DNA of 64,000 nucleotides, from the NCBI GenBank assembly GCA_017516445.1, contig JAFXCZ010000002.1:43070-107069 (forward strand), in the 5' to 3' direction. Position 1 is the stretch's first letter. Each line of letters opens with the position of its first letter. This document shows positions 36,327 to 46,315 of this stretch, in pieces. A program made the position numbers and the translations under genes. Below the pieces are notes generated by a model, which worked only from the letters and a program-made list of their open reading frames with translations, searched no databases and was not told the DNA's origin. Source of the stretch: Clostridia bacterium. GTDB lineage: Bacteria; Bacillota; Clostridia; Oscillospirales; Acutalibacteraceae.

Positions 36327-37805
36327 ATGATAATTGGTGGACTTGATGTAGGTACTACAGGCTGTAAAATCGTTTTGTATAATGAAAAGGCGGAACTGCT
36401 TGCTACCTATTATAACGAATATAATGCTGTTCATAAAAACGGTCAGCACGAAATTGATTTCAAAGATGTTAAAAGCGGAGTTTTAGGTTTGCTTAAAAAT
36501 GCAACAAGAGAATATAAGATAGATGCTTTGGGTGTTACAAGTTTTGGTGAAACCTTTGCTATGCTCGATGAAAATGATAACATTTTAGCACCGTCTATGC
36601 TCTATACCGACCCGCGAGGACAAGAAGAATGCAGCTATCTTTGTGAAAAAATCGGTGAAGAGAAATTGACATTGCTTACAGGTGTAAAACCACACCCTAT
36701 GTATAGCATATCGAAAATAATGTGGCATAAAAACAATAATCCTGATATATTTTCAAAGTGCAAAAGGATACTTTTAGGAGAAGATTTTATTGTCTATACC
36801 TTGACGGGAAATTCACAGATAGATTATTCTCTAGCCGCCAGAACAGGTGCGTTTGATATTGAGAAAAAATGTTGGATAAAAGAAGTTTTTGATACCGCAC
36901 AAATAGATATTTCACTTATGTCAAAGCCTGTGGAAGCGGGAACGGTTGCAGGAAATATAACAGATAAAATTAAAACTGAACTCCAAATTGATTATGATAT
37001 TGTCATTGTAAATGGTTGTCACGACCAAGTGGCTGCAATGATAGGCTCTGGCGTGTTTGAAACTAATCAAGCAATGGATGGTACTGGTACAGTTGAGTGT
37101 ATACCGGTTATTTTAAAGGAGAAGCCAACTGATATTAACTTTTATCAAGGTGGTTATTCGGTAGTACCTTACATAAACAATTTGTATGCGTGTTATGCAC
37201 TTTCCTTTACGGGCGGTGCAACATTAAAATGGTTTAGGGATAATTTTGCAGAACTCGAATGGCAGAATGCCGAAAAAACCCAAAAAAATGTTTACGCTGT
37301 GCTTGATGATAAAGTAAGCTACAAGCCTACAGGAATACTTGTACTGCCTCACTTTGCAGGTGCGGCAACTCCTTATATGGATAATGACTCAAAGGCGGCT
37401 TTTATAGGCATCACCCTTGAAACTACAAAGTATGACTTATATAAAGCCTTAATGGAGGGTACTTCATATGAAATGCTTTTGAATTTCAATACAATGAAGA
37501 CCTTGACAGGTGAAATTGAAGAAATTAGAGCTACGGGTGGGGGAGCTACTTCAGATGTTTGGCTTCAAATAAAAGCAGATATTCTTAATACTGAAATAAC
37601 TGCTCTTTCTTGCAAAGAGGTAGGTGCGGCAGGAACAGCAGCGCTTACTGGTATTGCTGTAGGTGGATTTACGGAGCTTAATAAAGCAGTATCAAAAATG
37701 GCTACTGCGCGTAAGGTTTTCAAGCCCAAGACGGAAAATGTTTTAATATACAATGAACTCTACAAAAAATATGCTAATTTATACGGTGCTGTAAAGGGGT
37801 TGTAA
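36327..37805 (+). CDS. FGGY-family sugar kinase
   Basis: This 492-residue carbohydrate kinase has the FGGY two-domain actin-like fold. Landmarks are the N-terminal phosphate loop GGLDVGTTGCKIVLYNEK, TDPRGQEEC in the sugar site, MDGTGTVECIP (phosphate-2 region) and the C-terminal adenosine motif RATGGGATSDVWLQIKA. In this operon it should phosphorylate the ketose made by the preceding isomerase. An aldolase downstream suggests phosphorylation at C-1, as with fuculose or rhamnulose. It resembles xylulokinases in general layout, so the exact substrate is open. Confidence 0.9.
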   Translation: MIIGGLDVGTTGCKIVLYNEKAELLATYYNEYNAVHKNGQHEIDFKDVKSGVLGLLKNATREYKIDALGVTSFGETFAMLDENDNILAPSMLYTDPRGQEECSYLCEKIGEEKLTLLTGVKPHPMYSISKIMWHKNNNPDIFSKCKRILLGEDFIVYTLTGNSQIDYSLAARTGAFDIEKKCWIKEVFDTAQIDISLMSKPVEAGTVAGNITDKIKTELQIDYDIVIVNGCHDQVAAMIGSGVFETNQAMDGTGTVECIPVILKEKPTDINFYQGGYSVVPYINNLYACYALSFTGGATLKWFRDNFAELEWQNAEKTQKNVYAVLDDKVSYKPTGILVLPHFAGAATPYMDNDSKAAFIGITLETTKYDLYKALMEGTSYEMLLNFNTMKTLTGEIEEIRATGGGATSDVWLQIKADILNTEITALSCKEVGAAGTAALTGIAVGGFTELNKAVSKMATARKVFKPKTENVLIYNELYKKYANLYGAVKGL

Positions 37806-37807
37806 TA

Positions 37808-38806
37808 ATGAAAGATTATGTTGGAAATTCTTTACAAATAAGAGGTGTCGAAAAATATATACTTCAGGACGGCAAAGGAGACGGAATGCATTTCCTTAAT
37901 ATCCGTAACGGATTAGGACTTGAAGTATGGATATCGCTTGACCGTGCGGGAGATGTTTCGCGTGTTAGCTTTAAGGGCGATAATATGGGCTATTTTGCAC
38001 CCTGCGGTTATGTGGCACCAGAGTATTATGACGGCGTAGGTGCAGGATTTTTGAAATCCTTTACTTCCGGATTTTTCACAACCTGTGGTCTTACAGCAGT
38101 AGGTTCTCCTTGTACTGACGAGGGTGAAGAATTGCCCTTGCACGGAACTATTTCACACATACCTGCCGAGTTTATAGGTAAGGAAGAAAATGAGAAAGAG
38201 TTAGTTATTAAACTGCGTGTTACAGATGCTCGAATTTTCGGTAGAAAGCTTGTAATGGATAGAACTTACCGTTTTTCTTATGTGAATAATAGTTTTGAGG
38301 TATGTGATACAGTCACAAACTTCGCTGATACCGAAACACCTTATATGATACTTTATCATTGTAATATGGGTTATCCATTGCTTAGCCAAAACAGTATAGT
38401 TAAAATACCTAATAATAATATTTCTGCCAGAGATAAGCATGCAGAAAAGTTTTTGGATACGGCTTTAGATATGGAAAAACCGCAGGCTAATTATCAGGAG
38501 CGTTGCTATTATTACGATGTTTTGGAAGATAACGGCTTGGCAAAGGTTGGTATATTCAATAATGATATCGGTAAAGGTCTTATTATGGACTACGATAAAA
38601 CAAACCTCCCTTGCTTTACCGAATGGAAAATGATGGGCAAGATCGATTATGTTTTAGGCTTAGAGCCCGGCAATTGCACTCCTGACGGCAGAGATGTTTT
38701 AAGGAAAAACGGCACTCTTAAATTTTTACAGCCTGATGAGAGTGGTACAACTGCTGTAAAATTTACATTTGTATCAGATAAAATAGATTTTGAAGGAGTG
38801 TTTTAA
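37808..38806 (+). CDS. DUF4432 family protein (aldose-epimerase-like)
   Basis: This 332-residue protein matches DUF4432, a beta-sandwich family related to aldose 1-epimerase. Typical blocks are GLGLEVWISLDRAGDVSRV, GFFTTCGLTAVGSP, LPLHGTISHIPAEFI and LYHCNMGYPLL. The galactose-mutarotase-like His residues (LHG, YHCN) are present. A mutarotase or ring-opening role on the operon's sugar is inferred. It sits 2 bp after the kinase stop and 0 bp before the aldolase start. Its presence suggests that anomer interconversion limits flux for this sugar. Confidence 0.86.
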   Translation: MKDYVGNSLQIRGVEKYILQDGKGDGMHFLNIRNGLGLEVWISLDRAGDVSRVSFKGDNMGYFAPCGYVAPEYYDGVGAGFLKSFTSGFFTTCGLTAVGSPCTDEGEELPLHGTISHIPAEFIGKEENEKELVIKLRVTDARIFGRKLVMDRTYRFSYVNNSFEVCDTVTNFADTETPYMILYHCNMGYPLLSQNSIVKIPNNNISARDKHAEKFLDTALDMEKPQANYQERCYYYDVLEDNGLAKVGIFNNDIGKGLIMDYDKTNLPCFTEWKMMGKIDYVLGLEPGNCTPDGRDVLRKNGTLKFLQPDESGTTAVKFTFVSDKIDFEGVF

Positions 38807-39640
38807 ATGCTTGTTAATTTAAAAGAAATACTTAAAATTGCAGAAGAAAAAAAGATTGCTATTGGCTCGTTTAATACACCTAATATGACAAGTCTTAAGG
38901 CTGTTATCGGTGCGGCAGAGGAACTCGGACAGCCTGTAATTATAATGCACGCACAGGTTCACGAAGAAATGGGATTATGCAAAATGGATGAAATTGCACC
39001 TGTAATGCTTATGTTTGCAAAGCGCGCAAAAGTTCCGGTTTGTGTTCATCTTGACCACGGTACCGACCTTGACTATGTTAAAAAAGGGTTAGAATTAGGC
39101 TTTACATCGGTTATGTATGATGGATCAACCCTTCCTACAGAAGAAAATGTTGCTAATACAAAAATAGCTGTGGCAGAGGCTAAGAAAACAGGTGCTTCGG
39201 TTGAGGCTGAAATCGGTTCTATGGGTGCTCGAGAGGGTGGCGGCGGAAATGACGCATCTATTTACACCGACCCCGATGCAGCAGTTAAGTTTGTAGCTGA
39301 TACAGGTATTGATGCGCTTGCTTGCGCGTTTGGTACAGCACACGGATTTTATAAGGATGCTCCAAAACTTGATTTTGAAAGGCTTTCAAAAATTGATAGT
39401 CTTATTAATGTACCTATAGTTATGCACGGCGGCAGCGGTGTTAGCGAAGAGGATTACCGTGAAGTAATTAAGCGCGGTGTAAGGAAGGTTAATTATTACA
39501 CCTATATGGCAAAAGCGGGTGGAGAGGCAGTTTCTAATAAGGAATATTCTCAATTCCACGATGTGTTGCTTGATGCCGAAAAAGCAATGAAAGAAAATGT
39601 CAAGAAAGCGATAATGATATTTACAAGTATGTATCAATAA
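38807..39640 (+). CDS. Class II ketose-(bis)phosphate aldolase
   Basis: This 277-residue zinc-dependent aldolase is of the FBA/GatY/KbaY family. It has GSFNTPNM (about 22), the zinc motif VHLDHGTDLDYVKKGLELG (about 82-100), EAEIGSMGAREGG with the catalytic Glu/metal ligands, AFGTAHGFY and VMHGGSGV with zinc His residues. It is expected to cleave the ketose phosphate to dihydroxyacetone phosphate plus an aldehyde. It starts at the base following the DUF4432 stop, with AAGGAG inside that gene. It is not of the FucA/AraD aldolase family, so the pathway is not the classic fucose route. Confidence 0.9.
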   Translation: MLVNLKEILKIAEEKKIAIGSFNTPNMTSLKAVIGAAEELGQPVIIMHAQVHEEMGLCKMDEIAPVMLMFAKRAKVPVCVHLDHGTDLDYVKKGLELGFTSVMYDGSTLPTEENVANTKIAVAEAKKTGASVEAEIGSMGAREGGGGNDASIYTDPDAAVKFVADTGIDALACAFGTAHGFYKDAPKLDFERLSKIDSLINVPIVMHGGSGVSEEDYREVIKRGVRKVNYYTYMAKAGGEAVSNKEYSQFHDVLLDAEKAMKENVKKAIMIFTSMYQ

Positions 39641-39727
39641 TTTATTGCAGAAATATAAAGAAAATGTTATCATTATACGTAATATCCCGTAATTTATTGA
39701 TGTTAATATGTTTTGAGGAATAGTAAT

Positions 39728-40687
39728 ATGATTTATTCACAATTAAATAATACGAATTTAAGCATAAGTAAGCTGGTCTTAGGCAGTCATTTGTTTGGCA
39801 CCGAAATTGATGAAAAAACCTCCTTTGCTTTGCTTGACAGATTTTTTGAAGCAGGCGGCAACATTGTTGATACCGCAAGTGTTTATGCCAACTGGTTATC
39901 GAGTGAAAAGCATAAAAGTGAAAAAACTCTTGGTAAATGGCTTGATTCTTGCGGACACCGTAAGGAAATGATTGTAGTCACTAAAGGCGGACATCATGAC
40001 CTTGAAACTAATAAATCAAGATTGTTTTATAAAGATGTTCGTGAAGACCTTGAAAAAAGTTTTGAAAATTTGCGCACGGATTATATTGATATTTATTATC
40101 TTCATAAGGATGATGAAAAGCAACAGCCGGAAGATTTGATACAGATGCTTAATGATGCTGTAAAAGGCTATGATGTCAGATATCTTGGTGTTTCTAACTG
40201 GAGCTTTGACAGAATTAAGCGCGCTAACGATTATGCTGCTTCAAAGCAATTAAAGCCGATTATTGCAAGCCAAATACAATACAGTATTGCAAAGGTAAAT
40301 ATTGCACCCGATGATATATTTGTGATGAATGATAATGAATATGCCAAATACTGTCAAAGTGATTTGAATGTGTTCGGCTTTTCAGCACAGGCAAAAGGTT
40401 TATTTGCAATTTTAGAAGATAAGGGTGCGGAGAATCTCCCTGACCTCCATAAAACAGAGTTTTTAAACGCTTATAATTTAAAGCTGTTTGAAAGGCTTAA
40501 AGAATTGGCAAATAAAAAGAATACCACAGTGTCAACTTTAGTACTTGCGGCACTCATCAATGATTCTAAGTTAAATACTTTTGCTCAAATCGGACCTGTA
40601 ACTCAGGAGCAATTAGAAACCTCTTTAAAAGCAACGACTGTAAGCTTGACTGACAGTGAAAGGGAATTTTTATTTGACATTTATTAA
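39728..40687 (+). CDS. Aldo/keto reductase
   Basis: The 319-residue TIM-barrel oxidoreductase has the N-terminal block LVLGSHLFG, the catalytic Asp/Tyr region NIVDTASVYANW (about 43-54), the Lys in VVTKGGHH and the His in YYLHKDD. It is an NADPH-type reductase of aldehydes or a sugar dehydrogenase. It lies 87 bp after the aldolase and could reduce or oxidise an intermediate such as the aldehyde released by that enzyme; this is inference. The ATG at 39728 has GAGGAA before it; a TTG at 39713 does not. Confidence 0.88.
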   Translation: MIYSQLNNTNLSISKLVLGSHLFGTEIDEKTSFALLDRFFEAGGNIVDTASVYANWLSSEKHKSEKTLGKWLDSCGHRKEMIVVTKGGHHDLETNKSRLFYKDVREDLEKSFENLRTDYIDIYYLHKDDEKQQPEDLIQMLNDAVKGYDVRYLGVSNWSFDRIKRANDYAASKQLKPIIASQIQYSIAKVNIAPDDIFVMNDNEYAKYCQSDLNVFGFSAQAKGLFAILEDKGAENLPDLHKTEFLNAYNLKLFERLKELANKKNTTVSTLVLAALINDSKLNTFAQIGPVTQEQLETSLKATTVSLTDSEREFLFDIY

Positions 40688-40696
40688 ATAAAATAG

Positions 40697-40728
40697 TTAG
40701 CCGAGTTTTACTCGGCTAAAGGTGTTTT
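40697..40728 (+). terminator. Hairpin after aldo/keto reductase gene
   Basis: TTAGCCGAG (40697-40705) pairs with CTCGGCTAA (40711-40719) around a 5-base loop. The T run begins only 6 bases later, so termination may be partial. Confidence 0.5.
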
Positions 40729-40785
40729 TGGGATTAGCAAACGGAAATCAGTTTCCAATTTTAATTAATGCAAGTGGGGAATTAT

Positions 40786-42873
40786 ATGAGCAAAATAATT
40801 AATCAATATAAATTTAAAGATATGACTGTAAGTTACATACTTAATGACAACAACAGGGCTGTTATGGTTATATTGCCATCTTCGCAGGTGGCAGATATTT
40901 TAAGTAATAAAAATAATGAAGTTTATAATAATTCTTCATTGGTTCACTTGCTTATTGGCAGTCATAATGCGGGTATGTTATCAAATAGTTTTAAATTCAG
41001 TGAAACGCTGTCACTTTTAAGATTTAAAGAACAGTATCTTGAAGAATGCGAAGACAGTATAACTGTTGTAACTGTCGAGGAAGCCGAAGAGGGTTTTGGT
41101 ATCCGCCATAGACTTTGTTGGTATAAAAACGAAAACGGTTTTGAGGTTAATACCGAATTTTACAATAATAGCGGCAGGGAACTGGAACTGGAATATTTAA
41201 CAAGTGTTTCTTTGGATGCTCTAAGCCCTTGTCTTGATAATGAGGGAAGTAAAAATTTAGTTTTTCATCGCTTTAAAGCGGGCTGGTGTATGGAAGGACT
41301 ACATCTGGCAAATACACTTACAGAGCTCGGGTTGGAACGTGCGTGGGCGACCTCAGCTGAAAGTCTTAAATTCGGCGCAGTAGGAGCACGCGCTGTGCGT
41401 GAATATCATCCATATTGTGCTATTGAGGATACTGAGAATAATATAATATGGGGTACATATCTTGCGCATAATGCCTCTTGGCAGATGGAACTGACTCGTT
41501 TACTTGACGGTGTTTCTATGTCAATTGGTTTGGCAGATAGTGTGACGGGGCATTGGAGTAAAACAGTCAAAAACGGTGAAAGCTTTGTTTCACCTACTGC
41601 TATGGTATCTGTAGCAAAAGGAAGTATAGCCGAGTTGTCAAACAGGTTGCTTTCTATGAGACATAGAGCAATAGATGCTTATGGCGAGGAAGGTATGCAA
41701 ATTATCTATAATGAATTTGTTACTACCTGGGGCAAACCTACTGAAAATAATATGTTAGAAATGGCTGATATTTTAAGCAAGGGAAAAACAAAATATATGG
41801 TTGTTGATGCCGGTTGGTTTAAACCGTATATGGCTCCGGGAGACTGGATAGTTGATAGAAAAGTATTTCCAAACGGTATGAAATCCTATACCGATAAAAT
41901 ACGTGCCAAGGGTATGATACCCGGAATATGGATGGAGTTTGAATGTGCAGAAGCGCCTGCAAAAGCATTTGGTTCAGAGTTTGATGACCTTAAACTTAAA
42001 AAGAATGGCAGAGTCATTGTTGGAGAGGTTATAAACGGTAGGCGCGAAAATTTCTTTGATTTTAGAAATCAAAAAGCAGTCGAGTATCTAGAAGAAAAAG
42101 TAATAAAGTTCTTAAAGGATAATGGTTTTGGTTATATCAAGGTTGATTATAATACTTCACCAGGCGCTGTGGTTGATGGCGAGGAAAGCGGCGGCGAAAA
42201 TCTGCGTTTGCATATGGAAAAGGTAAGAGAGTTTTTTATTAAAATGAAAAAAGAAATTCCTGACCTTATTATAGAAAACTGTGCTTCGGGCGGTTGCAGG
42301 TTAGAACCAAGTATGATGGATATAACGGCTATGTCGTCTGCTAGTGACACGCATGAAGGTTACGAGGGAGCTATAGTTGCGGCTAATTTGCACTATGTAA
42401 CACCTCCTCGCCAAAATCAGATTTGGTGTACTCTAAAACCTGAATATTCAAGAGAGAGATTTTCTTATATAATTTCACAAGGCTTTTTAGGAAGATTATG
42501 CTGGTCGGGACTAATAAATGAATTGTCGGAAGAACAGCTACAGGAAATGTTTAAGGCGGAAGAATTCTACGAAAAGGTTTCTCCCGTTATAAAGCATGGT
42601 GACAGTTATATTTATAGAACTGATATATGCAGTTTTTACAGTCCTACAGGTACACAAGCAGTTGTGCGGTACAGTGAAGATAAAAATCAAGCTTTGATTG
42701 TGGCGCACGGCCTTGAAAATGCAAAAAATCTTGAAATTTGTTTAGATAGGGAATATATAATTAGCGAATCTCTTTATAATGACAATATTGATATACGGAT
42801 TTGCGGTAATAAATTAACAATATCACCAAAAAAGAATTTTGTTGGTGATGTTATATTATTGCAACGTATTTAA
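40786..42873 (+). CDS. GH36 family glycosidase (alpha-galactosidase-like)
   Basis: This 695-residue cytoplasmic enzyme has the GH36 layout: an N-terminal beta-sandwich, a TIM barrel from about residue 300, and a C-terminal beta domain. The nucleophile is Asp454 in GYIKVDYN, the acid/base Asp521 in SSASDTHEG, and CASGGCRLEP is the conserved loop before it. GIWMEFECAEAP is also typical. GH36 members release alpha-galactose or alpha-N-acetylgalactosamine from oligosaccharides; without a signal peptide it would act on imported ones. ATG 40786 has GGGGA upstream. A C-terminal copy of this gene survives at 47292-47892. Confidence 0.88.
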   Translation: MSKIINQYKFKDMTVSYILNDNNRAVMVILPSSQVADILSNKNNEVYNNSSLVHLLIGSHNAGMLSNSFKFSETLSLLRFKEQYLEECEDSITVVTVEEAEEGFGIRHRLCWYKNENGFEVNTEFYNNSGRELELEYLTSVSLDALSPCLDNEGSKNLVFHRFKAGWCMEGLHLANTLTELGLERAWATSAESLKFGAVGARAVREYHPYCAIEDTENNIIWGTYLAHNASWQMELTRLLDGVSMSIGLADSVTGHWSKTVKNGESFVSPTAMVSVAKGSIAELSNRLLSMRHRAIDAYGEEGMQIIYNEFVTTWGKPTENNMLEMADILSKGKTKYMVVDAGWFKPYMAPGDWIVDRKVFPNGMKSYTDKIRAKGMIPGIWMEFECAEAPAKAFGSEFDDLKLKKNGRVIVGEVINGRRENFFDFRNQKAVEYLEEKVIKFLKDNGFGYIKVDYNTSPGAVVDGEESGGENLRLHMEKVREFFIKMKKEIPDLIIENCASGGCRLEPSMMDITAMSSASDTHEGYEGAIVAANLHYVTPPRQNQIWCTLKPEYSRERFSYIISQGFLGRLCWSGLINELSEEQLQEMFKAEEFYEKVSPVIKHGDSYIYRTDICSFYSPTGTQAVVRYSEDKNQALIVAHGLENAKNLEICLDREYIISESLYNDNIDIRICGNKLTISPKKNFVGDVILLQRI

Positions 42874-42893
42874 TTTAACCAAAACTATAAAAA

Positions 42894-42925
42894 ACAAGAC
42901 TGTGATTCTTTTTTCACAGTCTTGT
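42894..42925 (-). terminator. Terminator for the minus-strand AraC gene
   Basis: A 12-bp perfect stem, 42894-42905 with 42914-42925. The flanking A run at 42889-42894 becomes a T run on the minus strand, so it mainly terminates the AraC transcript. Confidence 0.75.
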
Positions 42926-42969
42926 GGTATATAGTAATCTAAAACATATCAATATGCAGTTTTAAAATG

Positions 42970-43854
42970 CTAAAATTTTTTTCTTTGAGGTTTTTCGTGG
43001 TAAAGTGTAAGTCCATTTTTAATCTTCCTATATTCCCTTATATTTATACCGAAAAAATGCTTGAATTTTTTTCGGAAATAGCTTTCATCGCAAAAACCGC
43101 AAAGCTCTGCAACCTTTGAGGTTGGGATATTTTGGTCGATTAATAATTTTTCGGCATGCTTCATACGGACACTAAGGAGCTGATCGGAAAAATTAATCCC
43201 GCTACTGTCTTTATACATCGCCGATAAATAAATCGGTGATATATTTAGCTCTGATGCAACCGACTGTAGAGTGATCTTTTGATTATATTTAGACTCAATA
43301 ATGTAATCAGTTTTTTTAATATAGTAATTATTTTTTTCGATTTTTCTGTTAATACTGTTTCTGGTTATCGTATCTATTTTGTATAACAGTTTAAAGAATG
43401 CAGATAAAAAAGCTACGTCGTTTTCCGGATTGTTTGCGGACAACTTAATACTTTCATGCAGCACTTTTATTACACCAAGCTCATCAGCAAGAAGTAAATC
43501 TTCTAAGAAAGCGGGTAATAAAAGTGTTTTTTTATCGCTACAGTCTGCTTCGGTGATTTCACATGGTTTAAAAATAAAATCACTCAACCTAACTGCAACC
43601 GTTGCAATAGTTATCGGTTTTCTCGATTCGCAGGATGCTGTGCGCTTTTCATCTGCTATAATGCAGGACAACAAGCTGTTTTTAAATGTATAAGTAATGT
43701 TATTAACCGTTGTGGTTAGGGTGTCAAATTTAGAAAATGTAATTTCCAGAATATCCTTGCTTTCGCGATTTTGCCACTCATAGTCGTCAACGGTCGTTTC
43801 ACACGCCCACACCTTTTGCGGCAAACAGTTTATTTTGACTTTATAACCGTACAT
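42970..43854 (-). CDS. AraC family transcriptional regulator
   Basis: The 294-residue protein has an uncharacterised N-terminal sensing domain (about 1-185). A C-terminal AraC double helix-turn-helix follows (about 190-285), with ITLQSVASELNISPIYLSAMYK and VAELCGFCDESYFRKKFKHF. It is convergent with the GH36 gene and divergent from the GH127-type gene across about 220 bp. It is therefore probably the local regulator of the glycosidases. The ligand is unknown. Confidence 0.87.
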   Translation of the reverse strand: MYGYKVKINCLPQKVWACETTVDDYEWQNRESKDILEITFSKFDTLTTTVNNITYTFKNSLLSCIIADEKRTASCESRKPITIATVAVRLSDFIFKPCEITEADCSDKKTLLLPAFLEDLLLADELGVIKVLHESIKLSANNPENDVAFLSAFFKLLYKIDTITRNSINRKIEKNNYYIKKTDYIIESKYNQKITLQSVASELNISPIYLSAMYKDSSGINFSDQLLSVRMKHAEKLLIDQNIPTSKVAELCGFCDESYFRKKFKHFFGINIREYRKIKNGLTLYHEKPQRKKF

Positions 43855-44074
43855 ATCAATTTCTCCCTATATTCGTTGTTATTATTTTAGAGGAATTCTG
43901 CAAATAAGTCAATAAAAAATACCTATAATATTAAAATTATACATATTTTATGACTGATTTAAGGATTATAATATACAAGGAGCAAGGATTGTTCTGACTT
44001 GAACAGTGTCTTGTAATATTATTAATTTTTATAAACATTAAAGTTTTATAAAATTAGCAAAGGAGAATACAGAT

Positions 44075-46033
44075 ATGTTTCAAAAATTAATAAGATTTCC
44101 ACTTGGTTCTATTACGCCAAACGGATTTTTGAAAGAGCAAATGCTGAGAAACAAACATGGGTTAGGTGGACATTTGGATGAAATAGAGCCTGAAATGATA
44201 AGGGCACCGTTTATTGACAAGGTTTATGTACCTCGTTGGGGAGATGGTGACCAGTCAGGCTGGGGAGCTGAAATATCAGGTAGTTACTGGACCGGTCTTA
44301 TTCAGCTTGCATACACATTAAATGATACGGAGCTTATAAACAAAGCTGAAGAATGGGTTAATGCGATGCTTAAAAAGCAAAAGCCTGACGGATATTTGGG
44401 TACATATTATGAGGATGATGCCAAAATATATGAGGACTATAATGCATGGGGAACATCGCATGGAATGATTGCATTACTTGCGTTTTATGAAGCGACTAAA
44501 CGACAGGACGTGTTATCTGCCGTTCACCGTTGCTTGCTTTGGTTTTGCGATAAATGGAGCGGAGATAAAAAAACACGCTATGGCGGAGTTTTTATAATTT
44601 ATCCGTTAGTGATCTGTTATCAGTATACAAATGACCAAAGACTCATTGAGTTTGCTGAAGAATATTTGGATTTTATGTGCAAAAATGATATGTTTGAATC
44701 TTCCTATAAACATTATTTATCCGATAAATTTGAATTTAATTCCCAACACACTGCAGCTTATGGTACACAAATGATGTTGCCGGCATTGTTGTATTCAGCT
44801 ACCGGTAAAAAGGAATACCTTGATGCTTCTGTAAAGGCAGTTGAAAAGGTACGCAAATATTCTGTTCATCCAACCGGAGGACCGGTGTCATTTAATGAGT
44901 ATTTAGGCCCTGTTAGTTCAATTTCTGAGTCAGAATACTGTACTTTTACATTTTTTAACAAAAGTTATTCATACTTGAGCAGTATAACAGGGAATCCCAT
45001 ATACGGTGACTATATGGAGCAAATATTTTATAATGCAGCACAGGGAGCACGAAAAAAGGACGAAAGGGCAATTGCTTATTTTAGCTCTCCAAATCAGATT
45101 TATGCTACCGGCGGCTCGTCTACCACATATATAAAACATCAGGTATATGCGCCCTGTTTTTCTGTTGCTTGTTGTCCGGTAAACTCTGTTGTGCTATTGC
45201 CCGAATTTGTGAGAGGTATGATGTTTGGCGATACAGAGGGTAATGTTTATATGAATGCATACGGACCATGTTCGCTTCAACTTGAGGATTTAAAAATAGA
45301 GGAAAAAACATTGTATCCATTTAGAAATTCTGTTGAATTTGTTGTGCATTCTGAAAAAGAGTTTTCTATTTTTCTTAAAATTCCTGCTTGGTGCAAAGAA
45401 TATAAGATTAAGTTAAACGGAAAAGAAATGGACGGAGTTATTAAGGAAGGATATGTTGAAATTAAAAACTCATGGTCTGATGGCGATACATTATCAATTA
45501 AGTTTGAAATGGAAACAGAAGTGTTCAGGGTTGATGACAGTTTAGCTTCTAAAAAATACCCGATAGCAATTCGTAGAGGCGCATTAATATATTCACTTCA
45601 CATACCGGAAAAATGGAGTATATATCACGATGCGGAAAGATTTGCTAACAATACAGACAAGTGGCCTTGGTATAATGCATATCCTGATTTTGAAGATGCT
45701 GATTTATATGATTATCACGAAATGCTTGGTATGAGAAAGTATCAAATCGGATGGAATGTTGCTCTCGATGAGAATCTTAATTCCTCTGATATAACTGTTG
45801 AGGAAATTGATACAGACGGATATGTATGGGAAGATGCAAAAATAAAGCTTCATGTTAAAGCGTATAGAGCTCCATACCTTTGCGCTCCATACCCTGAGAG
45901 AACTTATGAGCCATTTAAGGATAAGCAAACGGTTGATATTGAAAAGGAAATTGAGCTTGTGCCTTATGGGTGCACAAATCTTCGTGTAACTTATTTCCCT
46001 ATTGCGGATATTGAGAATAGAAATAATAAGTAA
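44075..46033 (+). CDS. GH127-type glycosidase (DUF1680)
   Basis: This 652-residue protein has an (alpha/alpha)6 barrel followed by a beta-sandwich, as in GH127/GH146 beta-L-arabinofuranosidases. The zinc and catalytic residues known from the family can be placed: Glu287 and Cys289 in SESEYCTF, and Cys366-Cys367 in ACCPVNS. AWGTSHGM and NSQHTAAYG are further family blocks. There is no signal peptide, so the substrate should be an imported arabinoside-type oligosaccharide; other beta-L-linked sugars are possible. It is divergent from the AraC gene and followed by a decayed stretch. Confidence 0.88.
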   Translation: MFQKLIRFPLGSITPNGFLKEQMLRNKHGLGGHLDEIEPEMIRAPFIDKVYVPRWGDGDQSGWGAEISGSYWTGLIQLAYTLNDTELINKAEEWVNAMLKKQKPDGYLGTYYEDDAKIYEDYNAWGTSHGMIALLAFYEATKRQDVLSAVHRCLLWFCDKWSGDKKTRYGGVFIIYPLVICYQYTNDQRLIEFAEEYLDFMCKNDMFESSYKHYLSDKFEFNSQHTAAYGTQMMLPALLYSATGKKEYLDASVKAVEKVRKYSVHPTGGPVSFNEYLGPVSSISESEYCTFTFFNKSYSYLSSITGNPIYGDYMEQIFYNAAQGARKKDERAIAYFSSPNQIYATGGSSTTYIKHQVYAPCFSVACCPVNSVVLLPEFVRGMMFGDTEGNVYMNAYGPCSLQLEDLKIEEKTLYPFRNSVEFVVHSEKEFSIFLKIPAWCKEYKIKLNGKEMDGVIKEGYVEIKNSWSDGDTLSIKFEMETEVFRVDDSLASKKYPIAIRRGALIYSLHIPEKWSIYHDAERFANNTDKWPWYNAYPDFEDADLYDYHEMLGMRKYQIGWNVALDENLNSSDITVEEIDTDGYVWEDAKIKLHVKAYRAPYLCAPYPERTYEPFKDKQTVDIEKEIELVPYGCTNLRVTYFPIADIENRNNK

Positions 46034-46315
46034 GCTTCCAGATGAAGTTTCAGATACTTTTATGGAAAGAACTAACCCGACTTTATTACAGTGTGCTCAA
46101 TGCTTGGAATGCATTTTATATGCATAAGGAATGTCAAGACTACAGCGCGTGCGCTATGAATAACAGTTTAAAAAATATTTTGTATGTATCCTTGGTAATT
46201 ACCGATATCATATTTGGTTTGAAAAGTTTTTTGCTGTTATAATTATAGAAGAAAACAACATCTCCGCAAAGGCAAAGCGTTATTTCAAGTAGGTTAGATT
46301 AGAAGGTGAGATTAA
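46034..46315. other. Non-coding stretch with possible degraded coding sequence
   Basis: These 282 bases hold no convincing gene. A 66-codon frame at 46042-46242 has no ribosome site and no recognisable family. In another frame, from about 46032, LPDEVSDTF and CAQCLEC read like coding sequence before stops, suggesting a remnant of unknown origin. The AAGGTGAG ribosome site of the next gene is at 46302-46309. Confidence 0.35.

Noticed and set aside
46042-46242. 66-codon plus-strand frame after the GH127-type gene
   Set aside because: No ribosome site, no family features; a different frame in the same place looks more like coding remnants.
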